Assembly: GCA_945861175.1 (NCBI GenBank)
Contig: CAMATR010000160.1
Location: 1 to 5,412 of the forward strand
Length of the DNA: 5,412 nucleotides
From: Chitinophaga pinensis
Lineage (GTDB): Bacteria; Bacteroidota; Bacteroidia; Flavobacteriales_D; Crocinitomicaceae
Direction of reading: 5' to 3'
The notes under the pieces were generated by a model. The model made no database searches. It was not told the origin of the DNA and was given only the letters and a program-made list of their open reading frames with translations. The position numbers were made by a program, and so were the translations under genes. Position 1 is the first letter of the stretch, and every line of letters begins with the position of its first letter. Shown in pieces: positions 1-5,276 of the stretch.

Positions 1-591
1 TGGGGAAATGTTGGTTCAGCAGGAGCTTATTATTTAGCACAACAGGGCGCGAAAATAATTGGAATTATAGACAGAGTTGGTGGTTTAATCAACGAAAAAG
101 GATTCACATTTGAAGAAATTAGTGATTTATTCCTTAACAAAAATGGGAATGAGTTAGCTCATCCTAATTTGATTTCTTACGATGAAATGAATGCTCGCAT
201 ATGGAATCTTGGAGCAGATGTATTTATTCCTTGCGCAGGCTCAAGAATGATAACAGAAGTGCAACTTGATCAAATGATCAAAGGGGGCGTGGAAGTTATT
301 TCATCTGGTGCGAATGTTCCATTTGCTGATCCTCAAATATTTTTTGGACCTATTGCAGATAAAGCCGACAACTCTATTTCAATAATTCCTGATTTTATAT
401 CGAACTGCGGAATGGCTAGAGTATTTGCATACTTAATGAGTAATGATTTAAAAGAACTAAGCGACATAAGTATATTTAAAGACACGAGCAACATAATTCA
501 TGAAGCTTTAAAGAAAACAAATGAGGCAAACCCTTCAAAAACCGGAATCGCCAAAGCAGCATTCGAAATTGCATTAGTTCAGCTCGTATAG
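1..591 (+). CDS. Glu/Leu/Phe/Val-type amino-acid dehydrogenase, C-terminal part (5' end outside window)
   Basis: The reading frame is open from the first base (W-G-N-V-G-S-A-G) to the TAG at 589-591, giving 196 residues of an enzyme whose family members are usually just over 400 residues long. The catalytic and dimerisation half therefore lies upstream of the window. What remains is the NAD(P)-binding Rossmann domain. The nucleotide-binding glycine motif GNVGSAG is at the very start, followed by the second-strand acidic residue in IIDRVGG. Further on are the family signatures PCAGSRMIT, SSGANVPFADP and IPDFISNCGMARVFAY, and the tail is a helical segment ending FEIALVQLV. The family performs reversible oxidative deamination of an amino acid to a 2-oxoacid in the cytoplasm. 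The substrate (glutamate or a branched-chain amino acid) is set by residues in the missing half, so I give no symbol. An internal ATG at 169 is not the start, because family homology continues upstream of it in the same frame. It lies upstream of the exbB operon but is separated by 348 bases, so it is probably a separate transcription unit. Confidence 0.93.
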   Translation, partial: WGNVGSAGAYYLAQQGAKIIGIIDRVGGLINEKGFTFEEISDLFLNKNGNELAHPNLISYDEMNARIWNLGADVFIPCAGSRMITEVQLDQMIKGGVEVISSGANVPFADPQIFFGPIADKADNSISIIPDFISNCGMARVFAYLMSNDLKELSDISIFKDTSNIIHEALKKTNEANPSKTGIAKAAFEIALVQLV

Positions 592-676
592 TTGGTGTAG
601 TTTTTTTATTCTTCTTTTATTTCTCTTAAATTAAACCTGTTTATCTTTTCACGAAGATTATTACGGGAAAATGAAA

Positions 677-705
677 TTGTTGCATAGGTTCAACTCCAAA
701 CTTTG
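677..705 (+). promoter_or_regulatory. weak candidate promoter for the exbB-exbD-tonB-folC operon
   Basis: AAACTTTG at 698-705 matches seven of eight positions of the Bacteroidota -7 element TAnnTTTG. A TTG at 677-679 lies 18 bases upstream, within the usual spacing for the -33 element. Transcription from here would give a leader of about 230 bases before the exbB start. AT-rich DNA yields such matches easily, and no better candidate was found nearer to 940, so this is only a pointer. Confidence 0.2.
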
Positions 706-784
706 AATGCGGTAGTTTCTCACTAAAACAACAATACCCCTTATTTGACTAGATGCCGAGAAAATTAACTTTTCAGGCTTCAGG

Positions 785-809
785 TGTTATTATGTTAGCA
801 ATGATAACA
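785..809. repeat. inverted repeat, 9 bp arms with 7-base loop, in the exbB leader
   Basis: TGTTATTAT (785-793) can pair with ATGATAACA (801-809) with one T-G wobble, leaving a loop of seven bases. No T-run follows on the plus strand, and none follows on the minus strand, so it does not look like a terminator. It could be an operator for a dimeric regulator of the downstream Ton operon, a leader RNA hairpin, or chance in AT-rich DNA. Confidence 0.35.
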
Positions 810-939
810 ATCAGCTAAAAAAATTAGGGAAAACTTCAACTCGCATTTAGATAACAAAGCAGTGTGAATATCTAATTACTGAGCTTTCTAAAGTAGTTGG
901 GCGATTGAATATTTTTACATTACTAAAATAATATCAGCA

Positions 940-1704
940 ATGAAGAATAAATTCAAATACCTTATCGCTAGTGCATTCGTGATTGCCGCAACAGTAATTT
1001 ATGCACAAGTTGAAACAGTAACTTCTGAAGTCAATCCGGCTCCAGCAACGAACCCTGCAAGAATAACCGAGGAGATTTCGGCATTTGAATTCTTAATGAA
1101 GGGTGGAGTCTTCCTTATTCCAATTGGAATTCTTTTGTTTTACACATTAGTTGTAATGATAGAAAAATTCCGCTACATCCGCAGAGTTTCGAAATACAAT
1201 GATAATTTGTTGCCGGAGATAAAATCAAATCTGCATTCTGGTAATTTACAACCTGTTCTTGACACCTTATCCAGAGATAATTCTGCATATGGAAACGTTA
1301 TTCGCGAAGGTGTAATGGCAATTGGTCAACCAATTCGTGAAATAGAATCTAATATGGAAAAAATGGCCAATATCGAAATTGGAAAAATGGAAAAGAACAT
1401 GGGGCATCTCGGTCTTATTGCGGGTATTGCGCCTACCCTAGGATTTATTGGAACAATCTCTGGGGTAATAAAAATATTTTATAGCATCTCAATTACCGAA
1501 AACGTGAGTATTGGAAACATCTCCGGTGGACTTTATGAAAAAATGATAAGTTCAGGTTCCGGTTTAATTGTTGGTATTATTGCATTTAGTGGATATCACT
1601 TATTGAATGGTATGATTGATAATTATGCCCTAGCAATTCAAAAAGTGAACCTTGAATTTGTTAACCTAATTCAGCGAAATAAAGATGGCAATAAGACGAA
1701 ATAG
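940..1704 (+). CDS. exbB: ExbB/TolQ/MotA-family proton channel subunit
   Basis: The 254-residue product is the pentameric inner-membrane motor subunit that, with ExbD, uses the proton gradient to energise a TonB-like transducer. The N-terminus (residues 1-23, ending YAQ) looks like a signal peptide or extra helix, as is common in Bacteroidota ExbB proteins. A first core helix spans about 54-75 (GGVFLIPIGILLFYTLVVM), followed by a cytoplasmic helical region to about 155. The second core helix, about 158-182, carries the hallmark APTLGFIGTISGVI, in which T172 matches the pore threonine of E. coli ExbB (T148). The third helix is about 204-222. By eye, E200 lines up with E. coli E176, and S205 sits where E. 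coli has pore residue T181. The ATG at 940 is chosen because it begins the hydrophobic N-terminus; there is no Shine-Dalgarno sequence, which is normal for this phylum. The 3' end overlaps exbD by 20 bases, which implies cotranscription. Ton-motor assignment rests on the neighbouring exbD and tonB-like genes. Confidence 0.93.
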   Translation: MKNKFKYLIASAFVIAATVIYAQVETVTSEVNPAPATNPARITEEISAFEFLMKGGVFLIPIGILLFYTLVVMIEKFRYIRRVSKYNDNLLPEIKSNLHSGNLQPVLDTLSRDNSAYGNVIREGVMAIGQPIREIESNMEKMANIEIGKMEKNMGHLGLIAGIAPTLGFIGTISGVIKIFYSISITENVSIGNISGGLYEKMISSGSGLIVGIIAFSGYHLLNGMIDNYALAIQKVNLEFVNLIQRNKDGNKTK

Positions 1705-2083
1705 AAGGTTCCATGCGGAGGTAGCAACATCAGCATTGAGCGACATCATGTTCTTTCTGTTGTTGTTCTTCTTAATCATTTCGACATTGGCAAACCCAAA
1801 TGTTATTAAAGTTCCATTGCCAGAATCCAAAGCAAATGAAAAGACAAATAAGCAGCATGTAACTTTAACAGTTACTAAAGAAAAACTATACTACGTAGAT
1901 AAAAAAGAAGTAGCCTTCGGAAGTATCGCTCAAGTATTGTTAAGCGAGACAGCAAAATTGAACGATAAAACTGTTATACTACGAATTCCTTTTGACCTTC
2001 AGGTTCAGGATTTAGTAGACCTCTTGCAGATTGGAATGGAAAATGATTTAAAAGTTATTATCGCAACAAAATCTGACCGGTAA
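1685..2083 (+). CDS. exbD: ExbD/TolR-family biopolymer transport protein
   Basis: The 132-residue product has the standard ExbD layout. A short basic cytoplasmic N-terminus (MAIRRNRRFHAEV) is followed by one transmembrane helix at about 20-36 in SALSDIMFFLLLFFLIIS. D20 of this helix occupies the place of the essential proton-carrying aspartate of E. coli ExbD (D25). A flexible segment (about 40-57, with VPLPES after the helix) leads to a periplasmic domain of about 58-128 with alternating beta and alpha segments. The length is typical of the family. The ATG at 1685 lies inside the end of exbB; it is preferred because it gives the conserved N-terminus seen in Bacteroidota ExbD. The overlap suggests translational coupling, which would help to hold a fixed motor stoichiometry. 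Many Bacteroidota Ton operons carry two exbD-like genes, but only one is present here. TolR is the alternative name for the same fold, but the TonB-like neighbour favours ExbD. Confidence 0.93.
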   Translation: MAIRRNRRFHAEVATSALSDIMFFLLLFFLIISTLANPNVIKVPLPESKANEKTNKQHVTLTVTKEKLYYVDKKEVAFGSIAQVLLSETAKLNDKTVILRIPFDLQVQDLVDLLQIGMENDLKVIIATKSDR

Positions 2084-2088
2084 AGTTG

Positions 2089-2112
2089 TAACGAAACCTT
2101 TTCGGATCGTTA
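2089..2112. repeat. small inverted repeat in the exbD-tonB gap
   Basis: TAACGA (2089-2094) and TCGTTA (2107-2112) are perfect 6-bp arms around 12 bases, within which CC and GG could add two pairs. It lies in the only real gap inside the operon (2084-2137). No T-run follows, so it is not a terminator. It might form an mRNA hairpin that affects stability or relative expression of the transducer gene, or it may be chance. Confidence 0.3.
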
Positions 2113-2137
2113 GAAGATTAATTATAAAATCAGAGTC

Positions 2138-2884
2138 ATGTTAAGCCTTGAATTAGAAGACCCAAAAGATAGAAAAGTAGCAATCATCTCCTCTGCCCTA
2201 TCCCTAGCTGTAATGCTCTCACTTTCCTATTTCGTGACGTTTTTCGTTTATCCTCCCATTCCTAAAGATGTTCCCCCATTAAATTCGGATGAAGTAATCG
2301 AAGAATTTATGCTCGATAATGTAGTTGTTGAGTCAGGTGGAGGTGGTTCTGGAAGCGGAACCCCAACAAACGATAAAATAGATGAACCGAAACCTCAAAC
2401 TGAAAAAATTGTCACTTCAACTAATTCAAATGTCAAAGTAAATTCTGGAAATAGTAATAACCAAACGGACTTGAACAGTAATAATACAAGTTCCACAACT
2501 CAACAATCCAATAATCCCTTTGGAACAGGTGGTGATGGTGGTGGTAATGGAAGTGTTTCAGGAACAGGTTTTGGCAATGATAGAGGCAGTTCTTCTGGTC
2601 CTGGAAACGGCGGGAACGGCAACGGAGAGGGTAGAACTCGGAAGAATGACCCTTCAGTTGATCACATAGAAACTGATCATAATGTTACCATTTATTTAAA
2701 AATGACAATCAATAGTGAGGGTCAAGTTGTATCTGCGAATAATCTCGCTTCAAAAACAACAACTACCGACCAACGAATTATAAATCAAGTTATTACCGCA
2801 GTTAAGAGCCAGGTAAAATACAGTAAAGATCCAGGTGCAGGTTTAGTTTCTGTTTTTCTTACTGTAAAGGTAAATGCGAAATAG
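2138..2884 (+). CDS. TonB-like energy transducer
   Basis: The 248-residue protein has the architecture of a TonB energy transducer. A short cytoplasmic start (MLSLELEDPKDRK) is followed by one transmembrane helix at about 14-37. A long low-complexity periplasmic linker covers about 62-170, and a C-terminal domain covers about 175-248. The C-terminal domain reads like the TonB fold: VTIYLKMTINSEGQVVSAN, then TTTTDQRIINQV, a helix, and the last strand LVSVFLTVKVNAK. It is expected to contact TonB-dependent receptors in the outer membrane. The linker is mostly Gly, Asn and Ser (glycine-rich at 66-74 and 129-166, Asn/Ser-rich at 92-128) rather than Pro/Lys-rich as in E. coli TonB. The helix lacks the histidine that is essential in E. 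coli TonB (H20). Position directly after exbB and exbD supports the assignment. The start is 54 bases after exbD, and the end overlaps folC by 11 bases. A TolA-like or cell-envelope spanning role cannot be excluded. Confidence 0.85.
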   Translation: MLSLELEDPKDRKVAIISSALSLAVMLSLSYFVTFFVYPPIPKDVPPLNSDEVIEEFMLDNVVVESGGGGSGSGTPTNDKIDEPKPQTEKIVTSTNSNVKVNSGNSNNQTDLNSNNTSSTTQQSNNPFGTGGDGGGNGSVSGTGFGNDRGSSSGPGNGGNGNGEGRTRKNDPSVDHIETDHNVTIYLKMTINSEGQVVSANNLASKTTTTDQRIINQVITAVKSQVKYSKDPGAGLVSVFLTVKVNAK

Positions 2885-4103
2885 AACATATCAAGAGGCC
2901 ATAGATTGGCTTTTTTATCAATTCCCTTCTTATCAGCAAGTCGGTGCATCTGCATATAAACCGGATCTTGGAAATATTACTTCGCTTTGCAAATTAATTG
3001 GAAACCCGGAGAAATCATTAAAGTTCATACATGTAGCAGGTTCCAATGGCAAGGGGTCAACCTCATCGATATTGGCGTCTGTACTTAAAGAATCTGGGGA
3101 GAAGGTTGGCTTATTTACCTCTCCTCATTTGATAGATTTCAGGGAACGGATCCGAACGAATGGAGAAATGATTTCAGAAAAAAGTGTTGTTGAATTTTGT
3201 GATTTAATAAAAACATCAACCCATGAAATAACCCCGTCATTTTTTGAAATCACGTTGGCTTTGGCATTGCAACACTTTCTCGAGGAAAAATGTAGTATTT
3301 GCATCATTGAAACAGGATTAGGCGGGAGACTCGATGCAACAAATATTATTCAACCAATTATTTCTATAATAACAAATATTTCTCTCGAACATACTCAATT
3401 TCTTGGGAATTCAATTTCTGAAATTGCGTTTGAAAAAGCTGGAATTATAAAGCTCAATATTCCAGTATTGATTGGCGAAACACATCCTGAAAGCAAGGGC
3501 GTATTTCAAAAAAGGGCATTAGAATTAGATAGCAAGTGTATTTTCTGTGAGGATATCGATCAAAAAAACAACTACCAACTACCGCTCTTAGGGTCTTATC
3601 AGAAAAAAAACCTTCATACTGTTTTATGTTCCCTTGATTTGCTTAAATCCAAAGGTTTTAACATTTCAAAAAAATCGATATCCGCTGGTTTAGATAACCT
3701 AGTATTAAACTCTGGAATAATCGGTAGAATGCAAGTCATCGAGGAAAAACCAACAATAATTCTAGATGTTTCACATAATATAGACGGAGTTCAAAAAACG
3801 CTTTCGGATGTAGTAAATATAAACAAGGGTATTTTACACATTATATATGGAAGTAGTTCTGATAAAGACTATGAATCGATAATAAGCCTATTTCCAATTC
3901 ATTCAAAGATAAATTTCTGCAGTTTTAGTAATCCACGAAGTTTAAGTGGTGAGCAATTTGAATTGTTTAATGAAAAAAAAGATCTTAACTACCCAGTTTT
4001 TATGAATGTAAAATATGCAATAGAAAAAGTTAAATCATGTGCCAAAGAGGATGATACAATTTTAGTTTTTGGCAGTTTCTTTTTAATCAGCGATTATTTT
4101 TGA
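2874..4103 (+). CDS. folC: bifunctional folylpolyglutamate synthase/dihydrofolate synthase
   Basis: This 409-residue cytoplasmic ligase belongs to the Mur ligase superfamily and uses ATP to join glutamate to dihydropteroate or to folates. The P-loop GSNGKGST is at 56-63 (Ser replaces the usual Thr in GTNGKGS). TSPHL follows at 82-86. The family block ETGLGGRLDATN is at 146-157, with Mg/ATP-site residues including E146. H173 lies in LEHTQFLG, and K188 in FEKAG is the expected carbamylated lysine. The C-terminal domain starts near GRMQ (284-287), with the DxxHN motif at D298-H301-N302 (DVSHN, where DGAHN is usual) and SDKD at 329-332. All key residues are present, and length is near normal, so the enzyme is probably active. 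A single FolC usually performs both reactions in this phylum. The ATG at 2874 gives the typical N-terminus (TYQEAIDWLF) and overlaps the end of the transducer gene, which suggests coupled translation. The last codons are T-rich and no strong terminator follows, so readthrough into the tRNA unit is likely. Confidence 0.95.
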   Translation: MRNRTYQEAIDWLFYQFPSYQQVGASAYKPDLGNITSLCKLIGNPEKSLKFIHVAGSNGKGSTSSILASVLKESGEKVGLFTSPHLIDFRERIRTNGEMISEKSVVEFCDLIKTSTHEITPSFFEITLALALQHFLEEKCSICIIETGLGGRLDATNIIQPIISIITNISLEHTQFLGNSISEIAFEKAGIIKLNIPVLIGETHPESKGVFQKRALELDSKCIFCEDIDQKNNYQLPLLGSYQKKNLHTVLCSLDLLKSKGFNISKKSISAGLDNLVLNSGIIGRMQVIEEKPTIILDVSHNIDGVQKTLSDVVNINKGILHIIYGSSSDKDYESIISLFPIHSKINFCSFSNPRSLSGEQFELFNEKKDLNYPVFMNVKYAIEKVKSCAKEDDTILVFGSFFLISDYF

Positions 4104-4121
4104 TTTTTTTCCCAGGAACGC

Positions 4122-4151
4122 TTGTTAAAATTAAAAACACCCTTATATTTG
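4122..4151 (+). promoter_or_regulatory. Bacteroidota-type promoter for tRNA-Val
   Basis: TTG at 4122-4124 and TATATTTG at 4144-4151 are separated by 19 bases. The downstream box matches the phylum's primary-sigma -7 consensus TAnnTTTG at every position, and the spacing is typical. Transcription should start near 4156-4158, about 30 bases before the mature tRNA, leaving a short leader to be trimmed by RNase P. The tRNA thus does not depend on folC transcription. Confidence 0.8.
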
Positions 4152-4188
4152 CAATCCTGTTTACGACCTATCAAGGTTTTAAGCAATT

Positions 4189-4263
4189 GGGAGATTAGCT
4201 CAGCTGGTTCAGAGCACCTGCCTTACAAGCAGGGGGTCGGGGGTTCGAACCCCTCATCTCCCA
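4189..4263 (+). tRNA. tRNA-Val (anticodon UAC)
   Basis: The full cloverleaf can be folded. The acceptor stem GGGAGAT (4189-4195) pairs with ATCTCCC (4256-4262). The D stem is GCTC/GAGC (4198-4201 and 4212-4215). The anticodon stem CCTGC/GCAGG flanks loop CTTACAA, with anticodon TAC at 4224-4226. The five-base variable loop is followed by a T stem of GGGGG against CCCTC, with one G-T pair, and the T-loop TTCGAAC. The discriminator is A4263. The next bases are CAA, so the CCA tail is not encoded and must be added after transcription, as is usual in Bacteroidota. UAC reads GUA and, with a modified first anticodon base, other valine codons. Confidence 0.97.
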
Positions 4264-4267
4264 CAAG

Positions 4268-4295
4268 AAGCCTTACAGAAATGTGAGGCTTTTTT
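4268..4295 (+). terminator. intrinsic terminator of the tRNA-Val unit
   Basis: AAGCCTTACA (4268-4277) pairs with TGTGAGGCTT (4282-4291) in a 10-bp stem with one T-G wobble, closed by a GAAA tetraloop (4278-4281). The run of Ts continues through 4295, then A and four more Ts. It begins only four bases after the tRNA and works on the plus strand only, because no T-run lies on the other side. It probably also ends readthrough transcripts from folC. Confidence 0.92.
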
Positions 4296-4298
4296 ATT

Positions 4299-4330
4299 TT
4301 GTATTATTTTATTATTCAGAAGTAAATTTG
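4299..4330 (+). promoter_or_regulatory. promoter-like sequence with no obvious gene downstream
   Basis: TTG at 4299-4301 and TAAATTTG at 4323-4330 are 21 bases apart, and the second box fully matches the Bacteroidota TAnnTTTG element. Transcription would start near 4336, just past the tRNA terminator, and run towards the convergent minus-strand gene at 4454-5110. No plus-strand coding region follows: the first ATG (4358) is directly followed by TAG. It may drive a small or antisense RNA, or be a chance match in AT-rich DNA. Confidence 0.35.
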
Positions 4331-4453
4331 TGATTACTAACAAAAAAAGAAATCATAATGTAGAGATTTTGATTCCTCACTTATTGTTTTTGTAATGTTG
4401 AATTCTACTCCCCTTCACTGTATAGTTTGAATCTGTCTCTGCTTATACTTAGC

Positions 4454-5110
4454 TTACTGCAAGAAATTGTAAACTTTATGATGAATTAATCGAACTCTTA
4501 TTCCGATTTCTTGTCTGAAATATTCCTCTTTAATTCCAGTAATTGTTGTCGACAAAATTGGTGTATATCCTTTTCGAAAGAAAACATCATATTGTCTCGT
4601 TTTATTCTTCGATTTGCGTGTATGAGACGAAGTGTAGTGGTATATGGAAAACCCCACTTGGGCAGCAATTTCACCATTAGACGAATTATTCAGTTTTCTA
4701 CTACCTAATAAATAATGGTATTCGGGTCCAAAAATTAATCCTAAGACAAAATAATGACAAGAACTTGTTAATCGCAATCCACGATTAAACTTGATTAATT
4801 TCTTGTCTAAAAGTAATGAAGCATCTAAGGTTTGAAAAGAATTCAATTGAGCTGTATTACGATTAAAATTAATCGGCTGGTTCAATTTTGAATAGCTATA
4901 ACCTATTGAAGGATAAACACCCGGAATTACTTTTTTAACAACACCTGCGCTAAAAGAAAAAGTATTCAAATTATCATTTTGTTGAGCCACTTGTCCAAAC
5001 GGATTGGCACTGAAATAAACACCGATATTCTTTTTTGAACGCTCGTAATACTGTGAATGGCAATTAATCTTGTAAAAAATAATTACAGTTAAAAAAATGA
5101 AAGTTTTCAT
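4454..5110 (-). CDS. predicted secreted/outer-membrane beta-barrel protein of unknown function
   Basis: I do not recognise a named family. The 218-residue product starts with a signal peptide (MKTFIFLTVIIFYKINCHSQ, cleavage probably after SQ at residue 20, a frequent Bacteroidota pattern). C17 is not in a lipobox, so it is not an evident lipoprotein. The mature part alternates polar and hydrophobic or aromatic residues in short stretches, as beta-barrel strands do: IGVYFSANPF (29-38), TFSFSAGVV (50-58), PSIGYSYSKL (67-76), HYFVLGLIFGPEYHYLL (119-135), QVGFSIYHYTS (151-161), DVFFRKGYTPIL (175-186) and the final EIGIRVRLIHHKVYNFLQ. This fits a small porin-like or OmpW/OmpX-sized barrel of about eight to ten strands, which is an inference from pattern only. 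A basic, low-hydrophobicity loop (SSHTRKSKNKTRQ, 161-173) would sit between strands. No plug domain or TonB box is present, so it is not a TonB-dependent receptor. The gene is convergent with the tRNA and divergent from the gene at 5277. Confidence 0.75.
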   Translation of the reverse strand: MKTFIFLTVIIFYKINCHSQYYERSKKNIGVYFSANPFGQVAQQNDNLNTFSFSAGVVKKVIPGVYPSIGYSYSKLNQPINFNRNTAQLNSFQTLDASLLLDKKLIKFNRGLRLTSSCHYFVLGLIFGPEYHYLLGSRKLNNSSNGEIAAQVGFSIYHYTSSHTRKSKNKTRQYDVFFRKGYTPILSTTITGIKEEYFRQEIGIRVRLIHHKVYNFLQ

Positions 5111-5220
5111 AAGGCCAAGTTTTAGTGAGTGCTATGTAGATAAACCCTAATTTTTATAAAAAATAACACTCATCAACATAAAATGAAATTAGCATTTCGT
5201 TGTTGGTAAATTTTGGCCTT
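5111..5220. repeat. divergent 14-base motif (inverted repeat) between two envelope-protein genes
   Basis: AAGGCCAA at 5111-5118 is the exact reverse complement of TTGGCCTT at 5213-5220. Allowing two mismatches, the match extends to 14 bases: on the minus strand TAAAACTTGGCCTT sits directly before the ATG of the beta-barrel gene, and on the plus strand TAAATTTTGGCCTT (5207-5220) lies upstream of the divergent gene. A shared operator or shared initiation-region element is possible. Both copies resemble, but do not exactly match, the -7 promoter box. Confidence 0.45.
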
Positions 5221-5276
5221 AATTATCTTTCTAAATCATGCTTATTCGTAGATTTATATTTCAAACCAAACCTAAC

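Larger units (their letters stand above)
592..939. other. 348-base intergenic region without a convincing gene
   Basis: This stretch separates the dehydrogenase from exbB. It is AT-rich and broken by stops in all frames; the longest start-to-stop run I noticed is 21 codons (753-818). A T-rich tract (601-625) follows the dehydrogenase stop, but no stable hairpin precedes it, so an intrinsic terminator is not supported. The region must hold the exbB operon promoter unless that operon is transcribed from further upstream. It also carries a 9-bp inverted repeat at 785-809, listed separately. No RNA gene is recognisable. Confidence 0.75.

Noticed and set aside
589..625. T-rich tract after the dehydrogenase stop as a terminator
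   Set aside because: No stem with useful length or GC content precedes the T-run, so intrinsic termination is not supported by the sequence.
753..818. 21-codon open frame (MPRKLTFQASGVIMLAMITIS) with a hydrophobic second half
   Set aside because: It could be a leader peptide or small membrane peptide, but such short frames are frequent by chance and nothing else supports translation.
2328..2635. glycine-codon-rich tract as a DNA repeat or quadruplex-forming sequence
   Set aside because: The GGT/GGA/GGC tract encodes the low-complexity linker of the transducer; runs of three or more Gs suitable for a quadruplex are lacking and no regular unit repeats.
3125..3307. 60-codon open frame on the minus strand
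   Set aside because: It lies wholly inside folC, whose frame carries clear family motifs across this stretch (for example ETGLGGRLDATN just after it). It is a shadow frame.
4189..4330. tRNA 3' end as an integration (attachment) site for a mobile element
   Set aside because: No repeat of the tRNA 3' end is found downstream in the window, and no integrase gene is present.
4342..4369. possible minus-strand terminator for the beta-barrel gene (AAATC/GATTT stem with seven Ts on the minus strand)
   Set aside because: The stem is only five AT-rich pairs with a ten-base loop, and it lies about 85 bases past the stop codon; too weak to list.
4511..4708. 65-codon open frame on the plus strand
   Set aside because: It lies antisense within the beta-barrel gene, has no recognisable features, and the opposite strand has a signal peptide and strand pattern.
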